The notes: generated from the sequence alone by a model not told the origin. A DNA stretch of 64,000 nucleotides from Geosiphon pyriformis (GCA_016748015.1 JAAOMT010000479.1:763069-827068); one strand, 5' to 3'. Positions 1-13,400 are shown, counted from the stretch's first letter. Translations and numbers: made by a program.

Positions 1-784
1 AATATTCCAATTTAGCTTGATTGTGGTCGATTTCGGATTGGATCTCGCCTTTTTGGTTTATAACAGCAGAGACGTTCCTTGGCTTTTTATACCTTGGTAC
101 GTAACAATTATGTTTAAGAAATTTATTAAAGGTTCTATTTATTGAATCATGGATTTTTGGACTGTCTAGTCTCGCCGTTTTCTCGGTTCCAATCTTATTG
201 AACTTGCTACAGGCCTTTTGGTTGTTGATAAATGAAATTACCAGAAACGAAGCATTCGCCAAATGGTTTCATCATCACACTAAATCGGCTTCAATTATCA
301 CATTGATAGCTGCAGCAGACGTAGAAATAGTTACCCTTCTTGGATCACGAATTGCTGGATTTGCTTTTTTTAGCGCCCCATTTTCTGTCAATGCCAATAA
401 TTGGATTTTTTGGAGTACCACTATAAACATGTTCATTGAGGATCTTCCTCAATTGGCTATTCAGGTAAAGAAATTATTTTACTCGAATATAATGAATTGG
501 CTTTGCGTTTTCAAACTCGTTCTTTTTTATAGATTCTGTATCGATTCAACACCGTATCTTATGAGATTATTCCATATCTCTCTCTCATTGTCAGCTCTCT
601 CATAATGGCAACTAATATCATTGGACGTGTCTATAATTGTGCTGAAAAGGCCCAAGATTCACACCAAATTAAATACCAGGAAGCAGGCGAAAAAGTTAAC
701 TTTCAACAAAGTCGTTTAAGCACAATAACCATTGAGAGAAAAGGGCCCTCCAATATTTCACATCATGAATATTCTTCGTCGTAG
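1..784 (+). CDS. Multi-pass membrane protein, 3' part of gene
   Basis: The gene runs in from the left edge. Three coding exons are visible: 2-96, 170-464 and 533-784 (stop TAG 782-784). Introns 97-169 (GTACGT...TAG) and 465-532 (GTAAAG...TAG) restore one frame, giving 213 residues without the N-terminus. Several hydrophobic helices are present, for example around SLIVVDFGLDLAFL, FSVPILLNLLQAFWLL and IITLIAAADVEIVTLLG, followed by the motif IEDLPQLAIQ, another helix after the second intron (YEIIPYLSLIVSSLIMA) and a hydrophilic, Ser- and His-containing tail. I do not recognise a named family. The acidic-Pro-Gln motif inside a membrane protein recalls the E..PQ stretch of XK-related proteins, but that is a weak resemblance only. 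Likely location is a cellular membrane; function unknown. Confidence 0.75.
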
Positions 785-3700
785 CCTCCTTGAACTTCAC
801 AAAATATAGGAGCTATGATTGTCACATACATCAAATTTTATAGGATATATCTAGTCGATAAAAACTATTCATTCCAAAAACGTCTAAAAAATATTTAAAT
901 TCCAGTTAAATTGAAAAGCACACTAAAAATGCGCATGTTTTAGAAATTTAAATTTTACACGAAATTTTGTAAAAGTAAAATAACAAACATTGTCAAGATG
1001 TATTTTGCCATTGAACTCGGAAGTAAGAGCATGGTTCTTGTTACTTTCTGCTTGAAATAATAAAGTTTTGGTTTTTAAGATCAACATGTATAAGTCTAAA
1101 TACTTGGATACATTTAAAGGTAGGTATAAAGTCGCTCGGATGGCTTCAGTCGGGAATCATGTAGATTACTGTTCGACCTGTACTCTATAAGCCTCAGATG
1201 CCATTTTCGCCTCTATCTATACATCCACTACATTTAACCTTCTAAATTCAGACGTCATCATTTTCTTGGTCTTGTGATGTTATTGAAAGGAGCCAGAATG
1301 CTGTTTATCATGGTATCCATCAACAAAATCACAGATCTATTATGGTTGCCGAATTGTAGGTGAATGAATACTAAACTCTATTTTGTTTTTACTTTCTTTT
1401 TAACATCAATTTAATATTAGCTTGAAGTTGTTTGTATTTCTAATGGAAAAATATATGTTTTAATTAATTTTACATTGAAAATATAAAATAGAATTTAAAT
1501 AACCACAGTAATTTTGTTATTAAATTGTTGTTACACATTTAATTCAATTAAGTTTATATTTCTCTCAATTTCCTTATATATTAACTTGTTATTTCAACTC
1601 ATAGCAATATATTGAAAAGTAATAATTAAAACAATATTGAGTTTTTAATAATTAATTCTAAGATTAATATAATTGTTAATATTGTGGTTAATATATTAAA
1701 TTAATATTGTTTTGTGAAAAATATTTATTTAATTTTTATCAAAATGTCTAAATATGTTGCATAATAACAAGTTTTAATTATAGAATAAAATAATTTGATT
1801 CTAGCTTTGATTTTAATTTTAATAATATAATAAAAATTTTCAGGTTTTTTTCAGGTTTTTTTTATTTTTTAGATGATTTTAATTAAAAGTTTGATTCTTT
1901 TAAAGTTATGTTGTTAATTGCCATTTTATAGAATTTAGCATTTTTTATTTTAAAAATATATTGATTTAAGATTGTACTTTGAAATAATAGTTAACAGGGC
2001 CAAATTAATTACAAATTTGAGTTTTTATTGATTCTGCTTTATTGATTTTATTCTTTAAGTGCTTAAAGAAAGCAAAATTTTCTTTAATATTTTGTATAGA
2101 ATTTTTAATTTTTTGAAATTTATTTAAAAATAATTCTTGAATTGAAAAAAGCAATTAATTTTTTTTAAATTTTCTGGGTTTTGGTGTATTATGCAATGTT
2201 GTTGTTAATCTTAATAAAACAAGTATTGATTGAATTGCTGAAAATTGAACATTATTTTTTCAATTTGGTAATAAATTTATGTAATTTTATTTTTTAGTCT
2301 GATAAATAACATTTTTCACAATATTTTCAATATTTTATTTAAGTGTTTTAAAATATTTATAAGATATTGGTTTATATATTTATTATTTTTAAATTCTTGT
2401 GCACAATGAAAATAAAATTGGATGTAGTATTTAAAAATTGTAAAAATTATTAGTTTTGTTTTTTTCGAATTTTACGTTCAAATTATTGTAGTCTCTTGAT
2501 AACTAATTTTAATGGTTACAATTATATAATATAAGTTTAAAAACATTTTGCAAGCTATTTCTAATATAGATTAATATCAAAAATTCTAAACACTTTTTTT
2601 TTAGTAATTTCTTCTTTAGATTCAATACCAAAATATTTATTTATTGAAAATAAACAATAGTAATTTAAAATTTAAATACTAAATTTTGTAATTTTAAATA
2701 AAATTTATTATGGTTATAAAATTTTTATATGTAGTATTAAGAAGTTTGTAGTTTTATTAATTTTGCTTTTAATTTGGTAGCAATTTTTATATATTTTTTT
2801 ATAATTTTTAAGACTTGTCAGATGGTAAAGGTTTTTTAATTTTGTATAGTCCAATATTTTTATTATTACAATACTTATAAAATCAAATCAGTATATCTTA
2901 TTAATATTAAGTTGTTAAGTTAAGATGTTTTTCTTCACAAATTTAGAGAAATAAATACATTTTTAAAGTAAGAAATATTGTTTATAGCTGATTAAAATAA
3001 ATTCGATTTTAAGTTATTTTTGGTTTTTGCTTAAAAAAAATATAAGTGTTAATTTTTTGACCATTAATTAAAATGAGTTTAATCAAATTTTATTTAGAAA
3101 CATGTTAAATTATTAAATTTTTGTTTTCATGAATATTTTGTGTTTTGGAATTTTTGATTAAGAATATTTTGACAAACCATGAAAAAAATTGATTTAAATC
3201 TGAGAAAGGAATACATGATCACACGATATACCAAACTTATTTTTTGAAAAATCAATTGTGTCTTTAGGGTATAATTCAAATCATATTAACTGCAATATTA
3301 CACTTTAGAAAATTCAGAAATTTTGAATTAAACTTGCTGGGTATCATTGAAAAAAATCCCAGCTTTAAACATTTGGTTATCATTTAGTATACAAGTTTCC
3401 CAACATTTAATAGCAAAATTCTGGTGAAACTTGAATTAAATCCTCAAATTTAAACATAATAGCCATTATACCAAATTTTTTCAATTTATAGCAAAAGAGT
3501 TGAACAACTTTCAGCTTTAGTGTTTAAAACTTTACTTGAAATTTCAAACATATTTTTTTTATCAGAAATTGCATAATTTCGCCCCTTTGGGAAAAATGTC
3601 TAAATTGGTTGATCCAATTATCGTTACTCCAAATAATTTAGTTGCAACCAAATCTGATGCTTATTTTATCTTGACTGTTATAATTTTGCGATGCATGTTG

Positions 3701-4383
3701 CAGCCATTATATGAATTTCAACATTTAGCTTATGTCGAAGAATGTTTTGTGCAGCGACATGTGATCAGTTTCAGATGGGAACATTTATTTTCACACTTAC
3801 TATCTTTATCATCACCCAAATAATATATAATGAAAACTTGGGCTGGCAACGGACTCTCAATTCCGGTCGATATCTCTATTAGAGGTTAGCTGATTCCAAA
3901 TAATACATTCCCAGCGTCATTGTTGTACTTCCTAATGGAAGCTAATCAATCATGATATTCACATATATAAAAATAATTGTGTTGCAGAATTCTGCTACAC
4001 TGTGAAAAAGATTGTCCGTTTTTGTTGTTATGTCACTAATTAATAGCTGCTGATAAATTGTTTTGATTTGTCGCTCTCTTCTTCCTCTTCTTTTGGTTCA
4101 TATTTTTGCCGTCGTCGTCGTCGTTTCGAAAAGCAGCAATCCTAAAAGATACCCTGTTTTTTTTTTTTAATAATATTCTATTTTTACGAAAGAAATTACT
4201 GGTATATAATTGTCAAAAGACTTTTTTAAAGGCAAAAGCATTGTAAACGGTTTTTATCAATTTTTACTTTGATTATTGGATTGTGTCCTTTTTGATTTTT
4301 AATACATGTTTTGAAGTATAATGATTTAAAAATTAATTGTTTTAAATTTTATGAAAATTTACAAGATATTGAATACGTAAAAA
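785..4383. other. AT-rich intergenic region
   Basis: Mostly A/T, with T excess on the + strand between about 1380 and 3130. A less AT-rich island lies at about 1130-1370, without a frame I can assign. At 3596-3823 an ATG opens a 75-codon frame (begins MSKLVDPIIVTPNN, ends HLLSLSSPK); it has moderate composition and could be a small gene or a gene relic, but I see no domain or clear splice partner. Pyrimidine-rich stretches and a short GTC-repeat (about 4113-4124) sit in the presumed promoter of the next gene. Confidence 0.5.
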
Positions 4384-4945
4384 ATGGGAATTACATCATC
4401 TCGAAAGAATGTTCCCTTAGACACCCAAAATAGTGCACTTAATACAACCAACAATTCGAAAATTATTTATGAAGAATCGAAAGTTGATGTCCAAGAAATT
4501 TACCATGAACAAACAAAGTCATTGCATAAAGGAGAAGTGTATGGTGTTGAGGAGGTATAGGATTGTTTTTTTTTTTGAAAATTATATTTTTTCATTTCGC
4601 ATTTAATAATTTGATCTAATTAAGATGATTGGAAATCCACAAAGATTAAGTTAAATTTTCTTTTATTAAGTCCCCTCATGAAACAATTCATGATGAATTG
4701 AATAGAAACCGGTTAAGTAGACAAAGTTCTGTGATTGATTATCATGATACGCCCAATGAAAATCTACCTCCATTTCAACTAGAGTATCAATATCACACTC
4801 GAACACAAAGCAACCTTTACTTGATATCACTTGATAATTATCCCGGATGTAATGGGTCTTATAAAACATCAAGTTGCGCTAATCGAATATTTGATGAAGA
4901 TATCGAAAACTTCACACCACCATCAATCAATTCTATAAATACTAT

Positions 4946-5000
<55 letters not shown>

Positions 5001-5399
5001 TCAACATCTTTGAATTATTCCCAATCATCCTCCGAAAAAAATCCATCTTTAAATACTTGGGGACATCCATTAATAATTTCCGATTATACTACCTATCGAT
5101 GGACTAACACGGATCGATGTGCCGTAACACAACAATTTGTAGATTTAGTGGAGGAACGCGAAGAAAGTGGGGAAGAAATTACCTATAAAATAATCGCAAA
5201 AGAGTTGGCAGCTTTATGTGATCAACGTGTATCGGTACGAGATTTGAAACGGCAAGTGAAACGATATTTAACTGCAAATTTTATACCGACTGATATCGTG
5301 ATATTGGAAGCGATGCAACGTTGGGTTGATTTTGAAGAGATGAAACGAGGAGTAGAGAGCGGCTCCGCTTCGGACCATATGGATACTGATGAAGGTTAA
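4384..5399 (+). CDS. Two-exon gene, possible N-myristoylated protein with poly-Thr tract
   Basis: Exon 1 is 4384-4554 (ATG at 4384) and exon 2 is 4671-5399 (TAA). The intron 4555-4670 starts GTATAG and ends ATTAAG; joining keeps the frame (GVEE then SPHETIHDELNRN). The product is 299 residues. The N-terminus MGITSSRK fits the N-myristoylation pattern (Gly2, Ser/Thr at position 5 or 6), so membrane tethering is plausible but inferred. The middle carries a run of about 20 Thr encoded by an ACT repeat. The C-terminal half is more ordered: a charged helix-rich segment (ITYKIIAKELAALCDQRVS, then RDLKRQVKRYLTANFIPTD) ends in a polar acidic tail. I do not recognise the family. The segment after the poly-Thr is the part most likely to be conserved. 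Confidence 0.75.
4943..4996 (+). repeat. (ACT)n microsatellite inside coding sequence
   Basis: Near-perfect trinucleotide tract that is in frame and encodes the poly-Thr run of the gene at 4384-5399. Unit length of three means that slippage would change protein length without breaking the frame. Confidence 0.95.
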
Positions 5400-6109
5400 A
5401 ATAAATAAAATAATTCAAAAAGTCACATAATTTAAAAATTTGAAAACTATAATTTAAAAAATAAGATTTCAAAGGCTGATATCGATTAGAGAATCATTTA
5501 ATATATATTAAAAGAAAAATTATTATTCATCATATTTAAAATGATTTTTTAATTTTTAAAAATTAAATAAATTCAAAAACAACAAAACTAAATTTTATGA
5601 GATGCTATCAAGTTTTTAACTAACTAATCAAAGACTAGCAATTGAAGAAGTACATGCATTTTAAAAACTCAAATACAAAACGTTCTTTCTTACCATTCCC
5701 GTACCAACAAGAACGTTGATCAATTTTACCATTACCAGGGATTTAAAATGTCAGGAAAAACCTGCACGTCAAAAAGTGATCATCATTGAATTAAATGTGG
5801 TTAGATTGGAAAATTGTACATTGATTATTATTATTATTTTTTTTTCAAACAAATTTGAAAATTCTTTATATTTTTATTACGCTATCAACTAACATAAAAA
5901 TTTTCTTATTAATATTTATTTTTTAATCTGGTTATCTAATCCTCAAACATTTCGATTTGATGCTGATTCTAGTCAACTATCAAAAATATTATATCAATAT
6001 TGGATATTTTGTTTGAATTTTAAATGAGCTGAATCGTAAGGTTTAAATCGTGGATAACATCCAATGGAAGTTCCAAAAAATTTAGATATCTCTTACACCA
6101 TTCAAAATT
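5400..6109. other. Intergenic spacer upstream of first OPT gene
   Basis: AT-rich sequence with short A and T runs, a slightly less AT-rich block at 5690-5790, and no supported gene. It should hold the 3' end of the preceding transcript and the promoter of the transporter at 6110. Confidence 0.6.
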
Positions 6110-9100
6110 ATGTATCCTCCTTTGAAATTTTTTAAAAAAATTTTCAAATTCCGAGAAAACAAACTCAAAAATCCAGCTAATCAACCACAGAATGATTTTG
6201 CCGTTGATAAAAACTCAACTTTATTTAAAGACAAACAAATTGAATCTTCAAAAGAAATGGACGAGAAAGCTGAATTTGAATTAGATGACCTAGAAAAAGA
6301 AGAAAATTCTCCGATTCCTGCTGTTGCCGCTGTAAATATTTAAATGATTGTCAAACTTATAGTTTTTAGCTCACTCTCGAACCCTAACAAAATTAAATTA
6401 GACATTTTTCGATAAACTACAAGGCAGTGAGTCCGAAAGATGACTCAACGTTACAATCGATCACTTTCCGATTTTGGGTGTTGAGCACAGTACGTTACTA
6501 ATGCTCAAGTCAACTTAATAAAATATTTTAATCCTATCAAATAAAATTGGTCTATTAATTAATTTTTGCGTTAAAATAATTCTTAATTTTCCAGTTTTTT
6601 TCAATTTTATCAGCGTTTCTCTCGCAGATATATGCATTTCGACCAAATCGGACGGTTTATTCACCTTTTTTTGTTTTACTTGGGTCCTATGTTATTGGTA
6701 AATGGATGGCAGCTGTTTTACCAACACATCAATATCAGATTGGCAAATGGAAATTTAGTTTAAACCCAGGTAGTTTGATGGTTTATTGATAGATCTGATT
6801 TTTTTAAAAAAATCTTTTTTTTTTTAATTGAGAAAAATTTTATCAGGTCCTTTTAACATCAAAGAAAATGTTTGCATAGTTATTTCAGCTAATGCTTCTG
6901 GTAGTGCATCTGGATGGGCTTCGGTATAATAAAATTCTTTTTATAATGATTATGAAGACTTTAAAAAATTTATAGTTTAAATGCCTAATTTTCAAAAATT
7001 TAGGAAGTAATAGCAATCCAGAAGCTTTTTTTTAAAAAAGATGTTGGATGGGGCATAGGAATATTGTTTATAATGAGCACATTAATGATTGGTTATGGAA
7101 TTGCTGGCTTTCTTAGAAAATGTGAGTACCAACTTTCATAATTTACAATTATAATTGATTTGTATCTCTTTCTAATTTTATCTTCCATTAATCTATTTTC
7201 ATACGGTCAATCAATCGTTCAATAATAATAGATCTCATCTACCCAGCAAATATGATCTGGCCTGAAGTCTTTCCTTTCACCTCCCTTTTCAGTTTATTAC
7301 ACAGTCGAACCGAAAAAGAAGCCAACAAGAGAGCACAATTCTTTTTCATCACATTTTCCGTGATTCTTGTATGGCAATTTGTTCCGCAGTATATTTTTCC
7401 TTGGTTGACAAGCATGGCGTTGCTCTGTTTCGCTGGAAAATCAAAGACCATTAATATTCTTGGAAGTTCATATAGAGGAGCTGGTATTTTATCTTTCTCT
7501 TTAGATTGGAACGCTATTTCAACTTTAAGTCCGTTGATTACTCCTTGGTAAGACTATCAGTAAAAAATTACTTGAATCGATTTGTAATTTGTTTCTTACT
7601 TTTATGATATCGCTTGTTTAAAACGAGCAATTAGGTGGGCTACTGTGATTGTTATTTTATCAGGAATAACAGCAGCTTGGATTATTGCACCAATTTCTTA
7701 TCATTATAATGTTTTGTGAGTTTCTTTAATTTTTTTGGCTTCTTTCAATAAATTAATAAATAAATTTTTTGTTAACTTAATTTTTGAATATTGGGTAAAA
7801 AAGTGAAGCAAAGAGATTACCTTTCCGTTCACCAAATATATTGGATAAAACTGGTGCCATGTAAGACTCAAAGATTCTTTTTTCTTAAATTGAACAACAT
7901 TATGAATATTAATCTTTATTGTCTTGTACACTTTGAAGATACAACCAAACATATATCATTGATCAGAATAATGGCAGTCTGAATTCAACTGCTTATGAAG
8001 AAGCTGGACCTGTTTATATATCCGTTACATTTGCTCTACTTTATTTCTATAGATTTGCTTCTTTACCAGCCGCCATTACTCATGTTGCTTTATTCTATGG
8101 AGAAGAAATTTATCAAAGATTTCATGATAAAACCTGTAGTAAAACCGAAGATATCCATTATAAAAAGATGAAAAATTATGAAGGTGAATGAATTTTTTAG
8201 CTAAAATAATCAAAAATCACCAAATTTAATGAATTGCCATTTTCTTGATTGTCAGAGGTCCCAAATTGGTGGTATTCTTTGTTATTTTTCAGTATGTTGG
8301 CTGTTACAGTAATTTTGGGATACATGAATGATGTGAATCTGCCATGGTGGGGTACTTTTTTATCTATAAGCCTTTCTGTTATTACAGCTTTACCTGTCGG
8401 TAAGTTGTTAATCTTTTGGTGTATCTTTTTTCTTTTCATCCTTGTTTGAACTTGAAACTTTTTCCTAGGTATCATTACTGCAGTCTCTGGAATAAAGATT
8501 GGAATTCATATTGTTTCTCAATTGATTTGTGGGTGAGTCTCATCCCTACTAATAGTTTTTGAAAATAGGAAAACTCATTTTATGTTGTAATTAAATTTCA
8601 AAGCCAAAATTTTTTTTAAAGAAGCTTGAATATTTTACAAATTTAGATACATTTTACCAGGTCGACCAATAGCTAATGCTTTTTTCAAGGCTTACTCATT
8701 TTTGGCAAGTTATCAATGTTTTTGCTTTTTGAAACAACTTAAATTAGGTAAGCTTTTTTTTTTTTTTTTTTTTTTTTTTTGAAATATGGCTTCTGAGCCG
8801 ATTGTATTGTTGACTCGAAATTTCCTTTTTTTCATAAAACTAAAAAATATTCCAAAGGACACTACATGAAAATTCCACCAAGAGTTTTATTCCTTAGCCA
8901 AATATGGGGAACTGTTTTATCAGGATTTACTCGTTTTGCAACATTGCAATTAATTTTTAAAACAAAAAGGAGGATATTGGATGGATCTGAATCTGATCCT
9001 ACCGGACAGGCATGGAAAATAATATTTATTTATCGCTCTATATTTTCCAGATATAAGGGAATTTAATACTGAATTATAATTTTTTTTCAAACTTAACAGT

Positions 9101-9856
9101 GGTCAGGAAATGTTATCCAAATTGGTAATGCTGTCACAATAATTTGGGGGCTTATTGGACCTGCCCGAGTTTTTGGTATGGGTTAAAAAATCTTTTCCCA
9201 ACTTGTTTGCTATTCTCATTTTCGCGACTAAATAAGATAATTTTACCAAATTATTCTCCTCATAATTTCTTTTCCAAAACGCAGGACCATCATCAATCTA
9301 CCATCCGCTATTATACGGTTTTATCTTCGGAGCAATTATCCCAATCCCAATATATCTTCTTCATCGCCGATTTCCAAAAGCAAATTTTAAATTATTTAAC
9401 ACTCCGTTGATGCTTAATGCTCTTTGTATCTTGCCCACTGAGTACACCAATTCTTTAGTCATGGGATTAATTGCTGGTGGTTTGAGTCAGTTTTGGGCTG
9501 CACGGTACAAAAAGAATTGGTTCAAGCAGTAAGTTTAATGAATTTTGGTGATCACATAAAGCGGGTGATAGGAAGTATTATTGACTAATTTTTACGATCA
9601 ATCAGATACAATTATATTTTATCAGCGGCATTAGATAGCGGGACTCAAATTATGACGTTATTAATTTTTTTCTGCTTTTCTGGATTAGTAAAGGTATTTA
9701 TATACGTCTAACATTTCCTTTCAAATTTATGGGAGGTTTCTTTTTGATTCTCTAAATTAAAAAATCTTCATAATATGTCACATGTAGGTCGATTTCCCAG
9801 AGTGGTGGGGAAACAATCATCAAACGCAAGGCGAGCGATGTTTTGATGATAAATAG
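6110..9856 (+). CDS. Oligopeptide transporter (OPT family), copy 1
   Basis: Proton-coupled plasma-membrane (or vacuolar) importer of short peptides or related compounds, by family. Seventeen exons: 6110-6331, 6424-6489, 6595-6769, 6847-6923, 7004-7121, 7232-7547, 7635-7715, 7804-7860, 7939-8183, 8256-8399, 8469-8532, 8647-8747, 8858-9009, 9100-9175, 9285-9528, 9606-9693, 9788-9856 (TAG). They join to 764 residues, a usual OPT length. Landmarks: acidic N-terminus ending SPIPAVAA; NPG motif in SLNPGPFNIKE (about 153-155); KIPPR motif at about 560-564; many hydrophobic helices; C-terminus PEWWGNNHQTQGERCF. All splice phases agree with the two paralogs downstream. Intron 13 (9010-9099) begins with GC, where the paralogs have GT. 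Intron 12 holds a T-run of more than 25. The gene is convergent with copy 2. The substrate cannot be told from sequence. Confidence 0.93.
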
Positions 9857-10466
9857 AATTCTATTGGGTCAAGTTTTCCGCCCAATTTAGTTTTTGAAAC
9901 AAGTTTTAATACCAATAGCATTTAATTTTCAAATTTTTTTTTTTTTTGAATCCTATTTTTTTATTTAAATTATGAAAACTAATATTTTATTAAAGTCGTA
10001 AAAATATAGGTTTGATAAATTGATTTCGTACAGTCTTACGTTTGCAATTCGATAGTTTATTGCAATGACGGCTGTCATAGAAATTTGCAAGAGACTATAC
10101 TCAATACCAATTGAAAATTCATATGGGCTAACTTTAATTTTATTTAAAAGAACAGCCACTAATTTATATGTTACATGGAAACGCCCCTATATCTAATATC
10201 TGTTTCTTATATATCAAAGTAAATTTACAGAAAATATGACTTTGTGACTTTATCCGTGATTTACACTTTCAGATAATGACTTGTTTGTTAAAAAGTTAGG
10301 GAAGAAAGTATTTATATATTCTGAGTAGAGTGAGGATAAAGATTAATAATAATAATCTTAAATTTTTTGCAGAAATGTAAAATTCTCAAAATTCACTATT
10401 CTTTTCTAATAAAAAATTTTTGTGGAATAATAACAAGAGTAAAATAATAAACAGCTCTTCAAAAGT
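9857..10466. other. Spacer between convergent OPT genes
   Basis: AT-rich, with no supported gene. Presumably it holds the 3' untranslated and polyadenylation regions of the two converging transporter genes. Confidence 0.6.
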
Positions 10467-13400
10467 TTAATCAAAACAATTTTCTCCTTGAGTTTCATGG
10501 TTGTTGCCCCACCATTCCGGGAAATTTAACTGTATTTTTTCAGAAAGTATTAAATAAAAAAAAATAAATTATATTATTTTTTTTTGATTTAATGAATCGT
10601 GCAAAGAAAAGAAAAAAAGTTATTCGTACCATTTCAAGTCCGGAAAAACATAAAAATATTACAATCATTGTTATCTGCGTACCACTATCCAAAGCAGCTG
10701 ATAATAAATAATTATATCTGCAAAAAAAAAAAAAATTCAGAATATTTATCACAAGGTTCCGATCTTTAAAAGATATTCATGTTTTACACTCACCTATTAA
10801 ACCATGCTTTTCTATATCGTAAAATCCAAAACTGGCTCAAAAAGCTTGCAATAAATCCCACTGCAATGAAATTTGTAGAATACTCTGGTAGCACTTGAAG
10901 ACCAGCAAAAATTATTGGTGCATTAATGTAATTAAATTTTCGAGTTGGAAATTTTCGATGTAGAAAGTAAAAAGGGAATGGAGCCAAGAAACCGAACAAA
11001 AAGCCCCAAAGAAGTGGATGGTATGGTGAAAATTTCCCTGAATTTAGTTTTAGCAATCATAAAATTTTGGGGTTTAGATTGAAGTAAAAGAATAAAAATA
11101 AATTTGGAGCTTAAAAGTAAATTAAAATACCAAAAATTCTTGCTGGACCGACCAATCCGTATAATATTGTCGCGCTATTGAAAACTTGTGAATTTGTCCC
11201 CGACCACTTGGATAAGCAAATTAATTCTAAATGAGCTAATGATTCAAATTTCAAATTCTTTATTGAAAAATACGTACTTGACCAGTTGGATCAAGTTTTG
11301 TACCATCCAAATATTGTCTTTTGTTTCCAATTATGATTTTCATTGTCCCAAAATTAATGAACATGGCAACAAATGTTCCCCACATTTGAGACAAGAACAT
11401 GGCTTTTGGGGGAATCTTCATGTAATGACCTGTAGTAAAAAGTAAAACCATTGAATATTTTTTACTTTGATATGAAAAAATTAAAATAATTAGAAATATA
11501 TGATTTTACCAAGTTTCAAATCTGACAATAAATCAAGACATTGGTGCAGGGAACAAGTACCATAGGCTTTAAAATAAGCATTGGCAAGCGGGCGTCCAGG
11601 TAAGATATATCTTGAAATAAAAAACATAAATCTTAGGCCAGATTTATCTTTATAATAAGTAGGATTTATTTATTTTTAGAATACCCGCAAAGAATTTCGG
11701 CAATGACATTACTTCCAATCGAAGCATTTCCTATAGCTCTTAAGATGGCTTTTTATATTTTAAAGAAAAAGATATCAAAAATTAAAAAATCTAAAAGATG
11801 AGATAAAACTTTAATGTTGACTTAATTTACCAAGAGGCAAAGCCATAGTTGCAGCCAAACCAATGGCTATAAAGATGGACCACCATGGGAGATAATCTGC
11901 CCCGTCAATAGGCCCCATCAACAAGATGATAGCTAGGGTTACCGTAAACAAAATCCCGTACCACCAGTCCGGAACATCTTTTATTTGTAATTAAAATGAT
12001 ATTTAAAAATTTGTGAAACGCCCTTTAAAAATATTTTTCAAAAAAATAACAACAACCCCAAAATACCTTCATAAATTCTCATCTTTCTTGCATGAATATC
12101 ATCATCCTTGCTTTCCGTCGTTACTTTAAGTTGCCAAATCTCTTTGCCATGAAATAGGATCATATGGCTTATTACACTTGAAAATGCAGCGAACGCATAA
12201 AAGTAAAATGAAGCAAATGTGATAGATATATGTATTGGTCCAGCTTCTTCATAGGCGGTTGCATTGAGAGCATTAGTATTTGGATCTATTATGGCTGTTT
12301 GATCGTATCTTATGTTTATAAACGGAATGATTATTTTATAAATCTTTAAAACACTATTTCAAAGATTGGGTCATCCAGAAAACAAACCTCTGTCCATTTT
12401 TGTTCAAAATATAAGTTGAACGGAAAGGAAACTTTTGGGCATCTCTATTTCAAGAAAATTGAGTGAAATTTCAACATCTCAAGGAAAAAAAGCATAGAAA
12501 TTTCTAAAAAAAACTTACAAAAAGTTCAATTGATATAATATCGGGCTAATAATCCAAGCACTCAAAGCTGCTCCACATAAGTAGTTCATGTTTGCCCACC
12601 TAGATATAATTTTTATTAGGTCTGCCTTGTTGGAATTCATTATAAATTTTTTATTATTGACAAATTAAAATACCACGGAGTAACCATTGGGCCAGAGAAA
12701 GAGATAAAATTCCAATCTAAAGAGAAATTTAAAATGCCAGCTCCTTGATAACCACTCCCAAGTCTCTTTATGGTTGAACCTCGTCCTGCTAAACAAAGAA
12801 ATGCCATGCTGGAAAGCCAAGGAAAGAAGTATTGCGGAAGAAATTGCCAACAAAATATTAGAAAAAATCCAATCAAAAAGAATTTGTTATTTTGACGTGA
12901 TACTTTTTCATTGGTATGGAGTGTTACAAATAATGTGGTGAATGAAAGTACACGTGGCCAAATCATGTTCCTGGGTTGAACAAGATCTAAAGAGAATAAA
13001 AACTTTTTTGAATTGATAAATGAAATTATAATCGTGTGAAGCATATAATGAATAAATAATAAATAAATTTTCTTTTGATTGATCACTTGCATTTCCTAAG
13101 AAATCCTGCCAATCCATATGCCAACATTTGGGTAGTTAAAAGCAACAAAATACCACTTAACCATTCAGCTTGAATTTTATAAAAAAGTTCTTGTATAGCA
13201 AAAACTTTCTTTTATAAAAAAAAAAAAAGATGCATCAAAGAAACTTATTAGGTATGAGAGACATTATATTCCAAAGTTTTACCGTAGTGTTTGCTATAGT
13301 AGCCCCCGAGCTTACAGCAACTACTATACAAACATGCTCTTTTATGTTGAAAGGACCTGAAAAAATTTAGTTTCAGTATTTTAAAGATTACAAAAAAGTA

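Noticed and set aside
3984-3995. Palindrome GCAGAATTCTGC
   Set aside because: A 12-base palindrome is expected by chance in a window this long, and nothing around it suggests a site.
7239-9410. Several extra frames within OPT copy 1 (for example 8197-8475 minus and 9144-9410 plus)
   Set aside because: They are antisense shadows or exon-plus-intron read-through; the spliced model explains the region.
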